A stretch of DNA of 64,000 nt from Methylobacterium sp. C25 (GTDB lineage Bacteria; Pseudomonadota; Alphaproteobacteria; Rhizobiales; Beijerinckiaceae), in contig NZ_JAAUVI010000003.1 in the NCBI RefSeq assembly GCF_021352225.1, positions 62,001 through 126,000 on the forward strand, given 5' to 3'. Below are positions 41,978 to 51,290 of this stretch, piece by piece. A program made the translations under genes and the position numbers. The notes below the pieces were generated by a model. It was given only the letters and a program-made list of their open reading frames with translations. It ran no database searches and was not told where the DNA came from. Numbering within the stretch: position 1 is the first letter of the stretch; each line of letters begins with the position of its first letter.

Positions 41978-43384
41978 ATGAGCAGCAGCTACGATCTCGT
42001 CGTGATCGGCACCGGCCCCGGTGGCTATGTCTGTGCGATCCGCGCCGCGCAACTCGGCCTGAAGACTGCCGTCGTCGAGAAGCGTGCCACCCATGGCGGC
42101 ACGTGCCTCAACGTCGGCTGCATCCCGTCGAAGGCCCTGCTCCACGCCTCCGAGGCGTTCGAGGAAGCCAACCACCACTTCGCAGATCTCGGCATCCAGG
42201 TCGGCACGCCGAAGCTCGACCTCGCCAAGATGCAATCGTTCAAGCAGAGCGGCGTCGACGGCAACACCAAGGGCGTCGAGTTCCTGCTGAAGAAGAACAA
42301 GATCGACGCCTACCATGGCACCGGCCGCATCGCCGGCGCCGGCCGCGTCGAGGTTATTTCCGAGGATGGCAGCAACCATCTGCTGGAAGCCAAGAACATC
42401 GTCATCGCCACCGGTTCGGACGTCGCCCGCCTGCCCGGCGTCGAGATCGACGAGAAGACCGTCGTGTCTTCGACTGGCGCCCTCGAACTCGCCAAGGTGC
42501 CGAAGAAGCTGCTGGTAATCGGCGCGGGCGTGATCGGCCTCGAACTCGGCTCGGTCTGGCGCCGCCTCGGCGCTGAGGTGACGGTGGTCGAGTATCTCGA
42601 CCGTGTGCTGCCCGGCATGGATGGCGAGGTCGGCAAGCAGTTCCAGAAAATCCTCACCAAGCAGGGCATCGCCTTCAAGCTCTCCTCGAAGGTCACCGGC
42701 GTGCAGGTCGCCAAGGCCGGCGCGACCATCACCGTCGAGCCGGCAGCAGGCGGCGAGTCGGAGACGCTCAAGGCCGACGTGGTGCTCGTCGCCATCGGCC
42801 GCACGCCCTACACGGAAGGGCTCGGCCTGGAGGGCGTCGGCGTGCAGCTCGACAATCGTGGCCGCGTCCAGACCGACAGCCATTACGCCACCAACGTCAC
42901 CGGCATCTACGCCATCGGCGACGTCATCGCAGGGCCGATGCTCGCCCACAAGGCGGAGGACGAGGGCGTGGCGCTTGCCGAGATCCTGGCAGGACAGTCG
43001 GGCCACGTGAACTACGGCGTGATCCCGAACGTGGTCTACACCTTCCCCGAGGTCGCCTCGGTCGGCCGCACGGAGGAGGAGCTGAAGAAGGACGAGGTCG
43101 CCTACAACGTCGGCAAGTTCCCCTTCACCGCCAACGGCCGCGCCAAGGCCAACGGCACCACGGACGGCTTCGTGAAGATCCTGGCCGATGCGACGACGGA
43201 CAAGGTGCTCGGCGTCCACATCGTCGGCGCAGATGCGGGCAACCTCATCGCCGAGGTCGCGGTCGCCATGGAATTCTCGGCCTCCGCCGAGGACATCGCC
43301 CGCACCTGCCACGCGCACCCGACGCTGACCGAGGCGGTGAAGGAAGCCGCGCTCGCCGTGGACAAGCGCGCGATCCATATCTGA
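41978..43384 (+). CDS. lpdA: dihydrolipoyl dehydrogenase (E3)
   Basis: FAD enzyme that reoxidises dihydrolipoamide and passes electrons to NAD, 468 aa. FAD site [14 protein letters not shown] near residue 8, redox disulfide Cys43/Cys48 in [18 protein letters not shown] site [15 protein letters not shown], second FAD site [17 protein letters not shown], and the catalytic His-Glu of [10 protein letters not shown] near the C-terminus. Last gene of the TCA block; a long palindromic repeat follows three bases after the stop. Confidence 0.98.
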   Translation: MSSSYDLVVIGTGPGGYVCAIRAAQLGLKTAVVEKRATHGGTCLNVGCIPSKALLHASEAFEEANHHFADLGIQVGTPKLDLAKMQSFKQSGVDGNTKGVEFLLKKNKIDAYHGTGRIAGAGRVEVISEDGSNHLLEAKNIVIATGSDVARLPGVEIDEKTVVSSTGALELAKVPKKLLVIGAGVIGLELGSVWRRLGAEVTVVEYLDRVLPGMDGEVGKQFQKILTKQGIAFKLSSKVTGVQVAKAGATITVEPAAGGESETLKADVVLVAIGRTPYTEGLGLEGVGVQLDNRGRVQTDSHYATNVTGIYAIGDVIAGPMLAHKAEDEGVALAEILAGQSGHVNYGVIPNVVYTFPEVASVGRTEEELKKDEVAYNVGKFPFTANGRAKANGTTDGFVKILADATTDKVLGVHIVGADAGNLIAEVAVAMEFSASAEDIARTCHAHPTLTEAVKEAALAVDKRAIHI

Positions 43385-43386
43385 CC

Positions 43387-43479
43387 CGTCATTGCGAGGC
43401 GAAGCCGAAGCAATCCAGGGCCACGGACGCAGCGTCAGCCCGTTTGCCCTGGATTGCTTCGCTGCGCTCGCAATGACGG
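43387..43479. repeat. long palindromic intergenic repeat
   Basis: Left arm 43387-43420 (CGTCATTGCGAGGCGAAGCC...CAATCCAGGG) is matched by its near-complement at 43447-43479 (CCCTGGATTGCTTCGCTGCG...CAATGACGG), with a 26-base centre. Elements with CGTCATTGCGAG...GAAGCAATCCAG arms are a recurrent repeat in many proteobacterial genomes; that is recalled knowledge and cannot be tested from one copy. It fills the space between the convergent lpdA and zapE genes and could serve as a bidirectional terminator. Confidence 0.75.
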
Positions 43480-43485
43480 AAAAGG

Positions 43486-44715
43486 CTACGTCTCCACCAA
43501 CCCGCTGCTCGACCCCGATGCCTCGGAATGGCCGCCGGCATGCGGCAATCCGAGGTATTCGCTCGACCGCATCTCGATCAGCCGCGAGGCCGTGCGCTCG
43601 AACTCGAAGGCCTCGCGGCCCTCGGTGCCGGTATAGAGCCCCGTCGCATCCGCCGCGGCCGAGGCGATCAGCTTCACGTGAGCATCGTAGAGCGTGTCGA
43701 TCAGCGTGATGAAGCGCTTGGCCTCGTTGCGGGTCTCCTGGCTCATCACGGGAATGCCTGAGACAATCACCGTGTGGAAGTGGCTGGCGATCGCCATGTA
43801 GTCCGAGGCACCGAGCGGCCGGGCGCAGAGATCGGCGAAGCTGAAACGCGCCACACCCCCTGCCTCTTCCGGCACCGGAACCTCACGGCCCTTCACGCGG
43901 ATCGAGCCGGGCTGGCCCTTGGCCTTTCCGGTCAGCGCCTTGAAGGCCTGGTCGAGGGCCTCGTCGGCGCCGCCCTCCCCCGTCAGGTGGTAGACCGAGC
44001 TGCCGCCGAGCTTTTCCAGCCGGAAATCGGTGCGGGAATCGAGTCGCATCACGGTGACCCGCTCCTGCAGCTCGGCGATGAAGGGCAGGAACAGGGCGCG
44101 GTTCAGGCCGCCCTCGTAGAGCCGGTCCGGCTCGACGTTCGAGGTCGCCACCACGGTCACCCCGCGCTTGAACAGGGCACCGAACAGGCGGCCGAGCAGC
44201 ATTGCGTCAGCGATGTCGGTGACAGTGAATTCGTCGAAGCAGAGCAGCGTCGCCTCGGCCGCGAGCGCATCGGCCACCGGCGGGATCGGGTCATCGCCCT
44301 TGGCCGTACCGGCCTTCACCGCCTGCCGATGGGCGTGGATGCGCTCGTGCGCATCGGCCATGAAGCCGTGGAAATGGATGCGCCGCTTCGGGGCCGGGGC
44401 AGACTCGTAGAACAGGTCCATCAGCATGGTCTTGCCGCGGCCAACCGAGCCCCAGATGTAGAGACCCTTCACCGGACCCGCATCGTCGTCCTTGCGGCCG
44501 AACAGCCAGCCGAGCGCGCTGCCCTTGCTGGCGCGCTTGCGGCGACCGAGATCGATCACCAGTCGGTCGAGGGCTTTCAGCAGCACCAGCTGCGCCGAAT
44601 CGCGCTCGATGGCACCGGAGCGCACCAGGGCATCGTAGCGCTCGAAGACCGGCCCAGGAGAGACGGCGCCGGCCCGCGCCTGCTCCGAGGGGGACGGCCT
44701 TGCGGTCTCACTCAC
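43486..44715 (-). CDS. zapE: cell division protein ZapE (AFG1-type ATPase)
   Basis: A 409-aa P-loop ATPase. Walker A is GSVGRGKT at residues 89-96 and Walker B LCFDEFTVTD, followed by ATSNVEPDRLYEGGLNR (sensor/arginine finger region) and MRLDSRTDFR. In E. coli ZapE acts on FtsZ polymers under low oxygen; in mitochondria the AFG1 homologue handles respiratory complex subunits. In alphaproteobacteria the gene commonly lies next to the mdh-sucCDAB-lpd block, and it does so here in convergent orientation to lpdA. Confidence 0.93.
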   Translation of the reverse strand: MSETARPSPSEQARAGAVSPGPVFERYDALVRSGAIERDSAQLVLLKALDRLVIDLGRRKRASKGSALGWLFGRKDDDAGPVKGLYIWGSVGRGKTMLMDLFYESAPAPKRRIHFHGFMADAHERIHAHRQAVKAGTAKGDDPIPPVADALAAEATLLCFDEFTVTDIADAMLLGRLFGALFKRGVTVVATSNVEPDRLYEGGLNRALFLPFIAELQERVTVMRLDSRTDFRLEKLGGSSVYHLTGEGGADEALDQAFKALTGKAKGQPGSIRVKGREVPVPEEAGGVARFSFADLCARPLGASDYMAIASHFHTVIVSGIPVMSQETRNEAKRFITLIDTLYDAHVKLIASAAADATGLYTGTEGREAFEFERTASRLIEMRSSEYLGLPHAGGHSEASGSSSGLVET

Positions 44716-44853
44716 GACGACACGATCCTGCGCTCCGCAGCCCTACGCCCTACGCCCGAGCGGGCGGCCTGGACGAACCTGTGCCGCGCGCGCCCGGTCG
44801 GATCAAGCGTGTGCACGGTCGTGGCGGCGCCGGGTGCCGACTCTCGATCGCGC

Positions 44854-45318
44854 TCAGCCGCCTTCACCCGGCCAACCTACGATGCGGTCGACGAGTTCGT
44901 CCTCGGTGAACTCCTCCTCGTTGCCCGCGACACGCCCGCGCACCGAGATCCCGGCCTCGTGAACGCTCGCCCTGCGTCCCGTCACCAGTGGGTGCCACGG
45001 CAGCAGGTCTCGACCCTCGCGCACGAGCCGATAGGCACAGGTCGGCGGCAGCCAGGGGATCTCGCGCACGGCTTCCGGTGTCAGACGGACGCAATCCGGC
45101 ACCCGTTTGGCGCGGTTTCGGTAGTCGCGGCAGCGGCAGGCATGGGTGTCGAGCAGCGTGCAGCCGATATCGGTGTGATGGATCTCGCCGGTATCGTCGT
45201 CCTCGAGCTTGAGGAGACAGCAGCGTCCGCAGCCGTCGCACAGGCTCTCCCATTCGGCCGAGGTCATCTCGTCGAGGGACTTGGTACGCCAAAACGGGGT
45301 TTGACTGGTCTGCGCCAT
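44854..45318 (-). CDS. YcgN family cysteine-cluster protein (UPF0260)
   Basis: A 154-aa cytoplasmic protein with a CDGCGRCC motif at about 27-34 followed by further cysteines ([30 protein letters not shown]). This spacing matches YcgN/UPF0260 proteins, which are thought to bind a metal or iron-sulfur cluster in the zinc/iron-chelating CxxCxxCC family. The function is unknown. The ATG at 45318 starts the family-type N-terminus [11 protein letters not shown]. It is divergent from the PBP gene. Confidence 0.88.
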   Translation of the reverse strand: MAQTSQTPFWRTKSLDEMTSAEWESLCDGCGRCCLLKLEDDDTGEIHHTDIGCTLLDTHACRCRDYRNRAKRVPDCVRLTPEAVREIPWLPPTCAYRLVREGRDLLPWHPLVTGRRASVHEAGISVRGRVAGNEEEFTEDELVDRIVGWPGEGG

Positions 45319-45415
45319 CGCGTGCTCGTGCCGCAGGCGGGACCATCAGGCAAGGGCAGCCGATGCCGCGCGGTCCGCCGTCACCCGGCCGCCCCATTTT
45401 CCCATCAAGGTTAAT

Positions 45416-45425
45416 GATAGCTATC
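45416..45425. promoter_or_regulatory. short palindrome in divergent region
   Basis: GATAGCTATC lies in the A/T-richer stretch between the YcgN-type gene (minus) and the PBP gene (plus), where both promoters must be. It could be an operator, but at 10 bases it may be chance. Confidence 0.25.
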
Positions 45426-45557
45426 GACCGCACGGATACTAAGGAACGCGCGGCGAGGCGTTGGTGACGTGATCGCGAACCTCGCGCAGGGTCGCGAGCC
45501 TTGATACAAGAGGATCGGTCGGACCGGCCCGGCGCTCACCGCGCGCCGTACTGGCTC

Positions 45558-47855
45558 ATGACCGGGTCATCCGAGGAACCGGACAAAGCCGTGCGCCTGC
45601 CCAGCCTCAGCTCGATCAAGACCCGGATCAGCCACGCGGCCCTCGCCTTTGACGCTTGGGTCAATGCCAGCCTCTACGAGGGCGGCCGCTCGTCGGGTGA
45701 GTCCTACGAGCGCTTTCGCGAGCGCATGGCGGTCTTCGCCTTCACCGGTTGGAAGCGCTTCTTTCTGGACCTGACCAGCGAGGCGGCTACCGTCGGCACG
45801 GCCGGCATGCTGTTTCTGCTGTTCCTCGCCCAATCGGCCTTCAACCTGACCAGCGAACAGGGCTGGCTGAAGGAGCAAGATCTCGCGGTCACCTTCCTCG
45901 ACCGTTACGGCAACGAGGTCGGTCGGCGCGGCATCAAGCACGACGACTCGCTGAAGCTGAACGACTTCCCGGATCTGATGATCAAGGCGCTGCTCTCCAC
46001 CGAGGATCGGCGCTTCTACGAGCATTATGGGATTGACCCGATCGGCACGGCCCGTGCCTTGGTCTCGAATTCGAGCGGCAAGGGCAACGTGCAGGGCGGC
46101 TCGACTCTCACGCAGCAGCTCGCCAAGAACCTCTTCCTCAACAACGAGCGGTCCCTGGAGCGCAAGATCAACGAGGCATTCCTGGCCTTCTGGCTGGAGA
46201 ACCATCTCACCAAGAACCAGATCCTGAAGCTCTATCTCGACCGCGCCTACATGGGCGGCGGCACCTTCGGCGCGGTCGCGGCGGCCGACTATTATTTCGG
46301 CAAGCGCCTGCAGGACGTGACGCTCGCCGAGGCCGCGATGCTCGCCGGCCTGTTCAAGGCACCCACGAAATATTCGCCGAACGTCAACCTACCGGCCGCC
46401 CGCGGCCGCGCGGTCGACGTGCTGCACAACATGGTCGAGGCCGGCTTCGTTACCGAGGGCCAGATCCAGACGGCGCTGCGTAACCCGGCCACGCCGGTGG
46501 TGCGCGCAAAGGACGTGACGGCCGACTACTATCTGGACTGGGCCTTCACCGAGGTGAAGCGCCTCGCCGATGCGGGCAAGCTGAAGAACGACCGCGTTCT
46601 CACCGTCAAGACGGCGCTCGACATCCGCATCCAGAAGGGCGCCGACCAGGCCATCGAGAACATTCTGCGCCGCTACGGCGACAGCTATGACGTGGATGAA
46701 GCCGGCGTCGTGATCACCGATCCCGATGGCGGCGTTCGCGCCATGGTCGGCGGAGCCGATTACGGCGAGAGCCAATTCAATCGCGCCGTCGACGCGCTGC
46801 GTCAGCCCGGCTCCTCCTTCAAGCCCTACGTCTACTCGGCGGCGCTCGCCTCCGGGCTGTTCAAGCCGGAGACCGCGGTGGTCGACTCGCCGGTCTGCGT
46901 CGGCAATTGGTGCCCGCAGAATTACGGTCGCTCCTATTCCGGCCGCCAGCCGATGTGGCTCGCCGTCGCCAAATCGATCAACACGATCCCGATCAAGATC
47001 TCGATCGCGCTCGGCAAGGGCTCGGGCATCACCAACGAGTGGAAGGCCGCGAAGGCCGGCCGCGAGAAGATCATCGAGATGGCGCATGCGATGGGTGTGA
47101 CCTCGCCGTTGCCCGACACGGTGTCACTGCCCATCGGTGCCGACGACATCACGGTGCTCGATCAGGCCTCGGGCTTCGCCGTCTTCGCCAATGGAGGCCG
47201 TTATGCCCGGGCCTTCGCTGCGACCGAGATCCGGAACTCGAGTGGCGATGTGATCTACCGGCGCTCCGACGATCCGGCGCCTCAGGTGCTGTCGAGCAAG
47301 GTCACCGCCGACATGAACTACATGCTGAACAAGGTCGTCGAGGAGGGCACCGCGCGCAAAGCCCAGATCGAGGGCTGGAAGGTCGCCGGCAAGACAGGCA
47401 CCACCAACAATTACCGCGACGCCTGGTTCGTCGGCTATACGGGCGCCCTTGTCGGCGCCGTCTGGTTCGGCAACGACGACCACAGCACAACGAACAAGAT
47501 GACAGGCGGCTCGCTCCCCGCAATGGCGTGGCACGAGATCATGGAGCCGGCTCACCAGGGCATCGAGATCAAGCCTCTGCCCGGCCTCGACGAGCGGTCG
47601 AAGCCCGCACAGGTCGCCCAGACGGCACCTGGGCCGGCACCGATCAATGCGGCAGCGAGCGCGGCCGGCAAGCTCTCGCGGCGCTCATTCGAGGTGATGT
47701 CGGGCATCAACGGCCTGTTCCGATCGATTGACGGCGGTCAGGCGGCCGCAAAGCCCGATTCAGGAAAGCCTTTCAAATCCGGCGCGATCTCGCCCGGTCG
47801 CCAAGGCATCTCTCCCGTCGACGTGGCCGAAGGCGGCCGCTTCGGAACGCCGTGA
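45558..47855 (+). CDS. class A penicillin-binding protein (PBP1A family)
   Basis: Second bifunctional glycosyltransferase/transpeptidase of the window, 765 aa from the ATG at 45558. A TTG at 45501 would add 19 residues; I prefer the ATG since the homologous region begins near RLPSLSSIK. A membrane helix lies at about 76-98. The GT51 domain has STEDRRFYEHYG with catalytic Glu149, and QGGSTLTQQLAKNLF. The transpeptidase has SSFK with nucleophile Ser419, SIN in the second motif and KTGTTNN with Lys612. Both active sites are complete. The stop codon overlaps the GTG of the next gene (GTGA), so the DUF1214 protein is translationally coupled. Confidence 0.93.
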   Translation: MTGSSEEPDKAVRLPSLSSIKTRISHAALAFDAWVNASLYEGGRSSGESYERFRERMAVFAFTGWKRFFLDLTSEAATVGTAGMLFLLFLAQSAFNLTSEQGWLKEQDLAVTFLDRYGNEVGRRGIKHDDSLKLNDFPDLMIKALLSTEDRRFYEHYGIDPIGTARALVSNSSGKGNVQGGSTLTQQLAKNLFLNNERSLERKINEAFLAFWLENHLTKNQILKLYLDRAYMGGGTFGAVAAADYYFGKRLQDVTLAEAAMLAGLFKAPTKYSPNVNLPAARGRAVDVLHNMVEAGFVTEGQIQTALRNPATPVVRAKDVTADYYLDWAFTEVKRLADAGKLKNDRVLTVKTALDIRIQKGADQAIENILRRYGDSYDVDEAGVVITDPDGGVRAMVGGADYGESQFNRAVDALRQPGSSFKPYVYSAALASGLFKPETAVVDSPVCVGNWCPQNYGRSYSGRQPMWLAVAKSINTIPIKISIALGKGSGITNEWKAAKAGREKIIEMAHAMGVTSPLPDTVSLPIGADDITVLDQASGFAVFANGGRYARAFAATEIRNSSGDVIYRRSDDPAPQVLSSKVTADMNYMLNKVVEEGTARKAQIEGWKVAGKTGTTNNYRDAWFVGYTGALVGAVWFGNDDHSTTNKMTGGSLPAMAWHEIMEPAHQGIEIKPLPGLDERSKPAQVAQTAPGPAPINAAASAAGKLSRRSFEVMSGINGLFRSIDGGQAAAKPDSGKPFKSGAISPGRQGISPVDVAEGGRFGTP

Positions 47856-48580
47856 GACGGCCATCCGTGAACGCCCTCTCCCGCATCATGACCGGCGCGA
47901 TCGGCGCGCGCACCCGGCGCGCGCCAGCACATACTGACGAGTCACTCGGCGAGCGCAGTGCCCGCATCGGCGGCATTCTCGGCGGCTTTCTTCGCCGTAC
48001 GTCGCGGACCGGCTTCGTGCTCTACGCGCTGGCGCTCGGCGCAGCCCTCGGCCTCGCGAGCGCCGACTTCGCGACCAGCGGCGGCTATCCGGTCGGCGGC
48101 ACCACGATCGGTGCCTGGACGGCCTGGGCGAAGACGGGCGCGGTCGACGCCGATCCCTATTCTCGCGCCGTCAATGCCCGACGCGGCGAGATCCCCCTCG
48201 CGATCGGTGAGGGCTTGTTGCTGACTGCCGCGACGGACGATGCCGGCCGTCGCCTCGATGCGGCCTGCACCTACGCCGTTGGCGGTGCAGTTCCCCCTGC
48301 GCGGGCCTGGACGCTCGCGATCGGTGGTCGCGGCGCGGTCGATCCGGCAACGAAGCCCATTCGCGAGGCCTTCACCTCAACCGAGGTCCTGCGGGAGGCC
48401 GACGACCGCTTCGTCATCACCATCGGCCAGGAGGTGCAGAGCGGCAATTGGCTGCCGATGCCACATCCGCGGGGGCCGGTCCGCCTGGCGCTGCGCCTCT
48501 ACGATACGCCCGTGGCCGCGAGTGTTGGAAGCCTCGACCGCAGCACCGTGCCGGCGATCACGCGCCTCGGCTGCAAGTGA
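47852..48580 (+). CDS. DUF1214 domain protein
   Basis: A 242-aa protein with one transmembrane helix at about 53-72 (TGFVLYALALGAALGLASADF) after a basic cytoplasmic N-terminus, then a periplasmic domain with TTIGAWTAWAKTGAVDADPYSRAV, DAACTYAVGGAVPPARAWTLAI and a closing GNWLPMP...VRLALRLYDTP, which matches DUF1214. Starts with GTG overlapping the PBP stop and its own stop overlaps the ATG of the DUF1254-like gene. DUF1214 is usually fused behind DUF1254 in one long protein; here they are separate short genes in the opposite order. The function is unknown. Confidence 0.8.
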   Translation: MRRPSVNALSRIMTGAIGARTRRAPAHTDESLGERSARIGGILGGFLRRTSRTGFVLYALALGAALGLASADFATSGGYPVGGTTIGAWTAWAKTGAVDADPYSRAVNARRGEIPLAIGEGLLLTAATDDAGRRLDAACTYAVGGAVPPARAWTLAIGGRGAVDPATKPIREAFTSTEVLREADDRFVITIGQEVQSGNWLPMPHPRGPVRLALRLYDTPVAASVGSLDRSTVPAITRLGCK

Positions 48581-49191
48581 TGAGCACTCGCAGCCGCTTC
48601 ATCCTGGCCACCCTGTGCGCGCTGGTGCTGGCGGGCATCGTCCACATCGTGACGGTCCGGGCGATACCCTATTTCGCGGAAGGCGATGCCTTCTCGCTCG
48701 CCCGCAAGAGCGAGAGCCTCGACCACCCGCTGCGCATCCACAGCCTGGCCGTCCCTGGAACGCCCACACCGCCGCAGGGTTGGCTGCCGGTGCCCGATCC
48801 GGCAGTGGCGGTCGGCGTTTGCGCCTACGATCTCGACGACGGACCGATGCGCGTCTCGGCGCGTGTCTCCTCCCTGAACCTGTCGATCGCCGTGCACGGC
48901 CGGAAGGGCGCGTTCTACGCCGTGACCGATCAGGCAGCGGTGCGCGGGTCCCTCGACCTCGTGATCATGACCCGCGCCCAATTCGACGAGGCCCTGGCCT
49001 CGGCGGACGAGAACCAGGTCAACCGCGACGTGCGCATCGTCGCGCCCGAGCGGGAGGGCTTTGCCGTGGTGCGGGTCATCGCCGGGCTCCCGAGCCAGAA
49101 CGCCATGGCCAACGAAGCGGTCGACGCGGTCTCGTGCTCGATCGACGCGCCGGACGAGCCCACCGATGCGAACGCCAAGCCGGACGGCTGA
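48580..49191 (+). CDS. DUF1254-like membrane-anchored protein
   Basis: A 203-aa protein starting at an ATG that overlaps the preceding stop (TGATG). An N-terminal helix (FILATLCALVLAGIVHIVTV, about 6-25) anchors a periplasmic domain with VGVCAYDLDDGPMRVSARV. Short proteins of this kind after a DUF1214 gene are annotated as DUF1254 in alphaproteobacteria; I recognise the pair by order and by the LSIAVHGRKGAFYAVTDQ segment rather than by a firm motif. Ends three bases before the convergent glycosylase gene. Confidence 0.6.
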   Translation: MSTRSRFILATLCALVLAGIVHIVTVRAIPYFAEGDAFSLARKSESLDHPLRIHSLAVPGTPTPPQGWLPVPDPAVAVGVCAYDLDDGPMRVSARVSSLNLSIAVHGRKGAFYAVTDQAAVRGSLDLVIMTRAQFDEALASADENQVNRDVRIVAPEREGFAVVRVIAGLPSQNAMANEAVDAVSCSIDAPDEPTDANAKPDG

Positions 49192-49194
49192 CCC

Positions 49195-49752
49195 TCAGCC
49201 CTTCGTTCTCGGCAGCGGCTTGCTGACGAAACGCGATTCGGCGAGCACGAAACGCCAGGGCGTCTCGACGCCGCGGCTGATCCCGATGCGCGTGCCAGCC
49301 TCGACGCTCACCGGGGCAGCTGGTTCACGCCAGGCGAAGGGCGGCCGATCGAGCGGCAAGCCGTCTTGCGTCAGGGTGACGCCGAGCGCCTGAGATAGAC
49401 GCCCCGGCCCGGCGCAGAGCCGCCGGGGATCGCTCAAACCCCTGCGCTCAGCCATCACCTCCAGGTGGTCCGTCGGCTCGAGGGCACGCAGCAGTACGGC
49501 GCTGGCCTCCTCGCAGACCAGGTTCAGGCACCAGTGTAGGCCATAAGAGCGGTAGACATAGGCATGGCCGGGAGGGCCGAACATGCTGGCGTTGCGCCGG
49601 GTCGGCCCTGCAAAACTGTGCGAGGCCGGGTCGTCGCGATCGTAAGCCTCGGTCTCGACGATGATGCCGCCGACGCCCTCGACGAGAAGCGTGTAGCCGA
49701 TCAGATTCGCAGCCACCGTGGCGGCGGGACGGGCGAAGAAACTCGGCCCCAT
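49195..49752 (-). CDS. 3-methyladenine DNA glycosylase (AAG/Mpg family)
   Basis: Base excision repair enzyme removing alkylated purines, 185 aa. The AAG-type motifs are visible: GGIIVETEAYDRDDPASHSFAG with the catalytic Glu, NASMFGPPGHAYVYRSYGLHWCLN with the intercalating Tyr segment, and LCAGPGRLSQALG. Length is at the short end for the family but complete. The ATG at 49752 is the family-like start (MGPSFFARPAATVA); it lies eight bases after the rnhA stop, so both genes share a transcript. Confidence 0.9.
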   Translation of the reverse strand: MGPSFFARPAATVAANLIGYTLLVEGVGGIIVETEAYDRDDPASHSFAGPTRRNASMFGPPGHAYVYRSYGLHWCLNLVCEEASAVLLRALEPTDHLEVMAERRGLSDPRRLCAGPGRLSQALGVTLTQDGLPLDRPPFAWREPAAPVSVEAGTRIGISRGVETPWRFVLAESRFVSKPLPRTKG

Positions 49753-49760
49753 GCCGAAGA

Positions 49761-50447
49761 TCAGAACAGTTCGCCGGGCCGCGGAGCGGCGCTCTCCAGC
49801 GCGACTTCCTTGCGGATGCGGGCGACGCGTTCCGGGCCGAGTTCGAGCGCCAGCCTCAAGGCCTCCGCGACGAACGCATCCCTGGACAGACCGGCCCGCT
49901 CGGCCGCCTGCGCGACCCAGGCAGCGAGTTCGGCATCGACCGTCATCGATACGGTAGCGGGGCCAGCCGGCGCAGCCGGGCGCTTCCCGGCCGGCGCCTC
50001 TTCCTCCACGGCCGGCAGACCGAGCGCCACACGCCGCCCGATGGCCGCAAGACGGTCGGCGCGCTCGTTGCCGACCTCGCCCGAATGCCCGCGCACCCAG
50101 GTCCAGCGCACGTCGCGGCCTTGCGCGAGCGTGTCGAGCCGCTCCATCAGGTCGACGTTCTTCACCGGTCCGCTCGCCGTACGCCAGCCGCGCCGTTTCC
50201 AGCCGGGGATCCATTCGGTCACGGATTTGACGACGTACTGGCTATCGCAGCGCATCTCGATCGCGGTCCCTTCCGGGAAATACTCGAGCGCGCTGATCGC
50301 GGCGGTCAGCTCCATGCGGTTATTGGTGGTGACCAGCTCGCCGCCGTGCAGTTCCACCGGCGCGTCGGGCATCTGGATGACGACGCCCCAGCCGCCGGGA
50401 CCGGGATTGGGGTCGCAGCCGCCATCGGCATAGACGATGGTTCGCAT
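49761..50447 (-). CDS. rnhA: ribonuclease HI with C-terminal ribbon-helix-helix-like extension
   Basis: Cuts RNA in RNA-DNA hybrids. The first 150 residues are a normal RNase HI with the four catalytic carboxylates Asp8, Glu46, Asp68 and Asp130 and the His120 loop (RGHSGEVGNERAD). The protein then continues to 228 aa: an Ala/Pro linker, followed by ATVSMTVDAELAAWVAQ and an AGLSRDAFVAEALRLAL helix, which has the strand-helix-helix pattern of CopG/Arc-type DNA-binding domains (about 163-203). The family normally ends near 155. The extension may target or dimerise the enzyme, which is inference. Confidence 0.92.
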   Translation of the reverse strand: MRTIVYADGGCDPNPGPGGWGVVIQMPDAPVELHGGELVTTNNRMELTAAISALEYFPEGTAIEMRCDSQYVVKSVTEWIPGWKRRGWRTASGPVKNVDLMERLDTLAQGRDVRWTWVRGHSGEVGNERADRLAAIGRRVALGLPAVEEEAPAGKRPAAPAGPATVSMTVDAELAAWVAQAAERAGLSRDAFVAEALRLALELGPERVARIRKEVALESAAPRPGELF

Positions 50448-50489
50448 CTGGGAACTCGTGGAATCGGGGAGAACAGCCGGCGGAGGGCT

Positions 50490-51290
50490 TCAGTACTTCG
50501 CGACCACCGGCGGGGCCAGCCCGGCCACCGGCACAGCGACCTGGATGAGGCCACAGCGTGCCTCGGCCTCTGGCGGAAGCAGGCCGGCCAGGATCGGGCG
50601 GCGCTCGTCCAGGAAGGTCACGGCGCGCTCGGCTCCGACGGCCTCGCGGCCGGGCATCTCGACGATGAAATGTTCGAGCGCGTAGCGGTAGCGGGCGACG
50701 CGAAGCCCCGTTTCCATCCGAACCCAGGCGATCAAGCAGCGGTTCTCGGCCACCCTCATGGCGGCATCGCGCACGTCGTCGTCGTTGAGGCTCTTGGTGA
50801 AAGGCAGGCTGCGCAGGCGCAGCTTGTCGGCTTCGATCACCCGAGCGGCTGAGGCGGCAAAGGGTGGGATCAGGCGGCCATCTGCTGTGGCGTCCTCCGA
50901 GAGGCGGCCGTAGCGCGAGGAGGGTGAGCGGAACGAGCCCGAGATCAGCTCGTCGTGATAGCCCTCGATGTCGTTCTCCCGCCAGTTCGGCGGCAATACG
51001 CGTGCGCGGGTTAGGTTCGCGATTGCGTCGAGGAAGGCCGCACGCCCCTGTGCCGGCATCAGAAAGCGCCAGGCCCGGTCGCGGAGCAGTTGCTCGTCAT
51101 CAGTAAGCGGAAAGGACGAGGATGGCTCGTCGCGAATGCGCGCTGCAATGGAGCCGGTGGAATCGATGAGGGAATTCCAGGCGCTCGGTGCCGGCCGTCC
51201 GAAGTCGCCTTCCTGAGCGCAGGCCCCGATCAGACACAGGCCGGCGATCGACAGAAATCGCGGGAGAAATGGTTTGAAGGCCAGTGTCAC
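50490..51290 (-). CDS. putative lipoprotein of unknown function
   Basis: A 266-aa protein with a type II signal peptide: basic start, hydrophobic core and LIGAC with the lipidated Cys at residue 24. The mature protein is charged, with SSSFPLTDDEQLLRDRAWRFLMP, then a predicted helical middle and FIVEMPGREAVGAER near the end. No domain is recognised, but the type occurs in Hyphomicrobiales next to rnhA and ispH-like genes by my recollection. It starts with GTG at 51290, overlapping the stop of the small upstream ORF (GTGA), which argues for coupling. Confidence 0.7.
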   Translation of the reverse strand: MTLAFKPFLPRFLSIAGLCLIGACAQEGDFGRPAPSAWNSLIDSTGSIAARIRDEPSSSFPLTDDEQLLRDRAWRFLMPAQGRAAFLDAIANLTRARVLPPNWRENDIEGYHDELISGSFRSPSSRYGRLSEDATADGRLIPPFAASAARVIEADKLRLRSLPFTKSLNDDDVRDAAMRVAENRCLIAWVRMETGLRVARYRYALEHFIVEMPGREAVGAERAVTFLDERRPILAGLLPPEAEARCGLIQVAVPVAGLAPPVVAKY

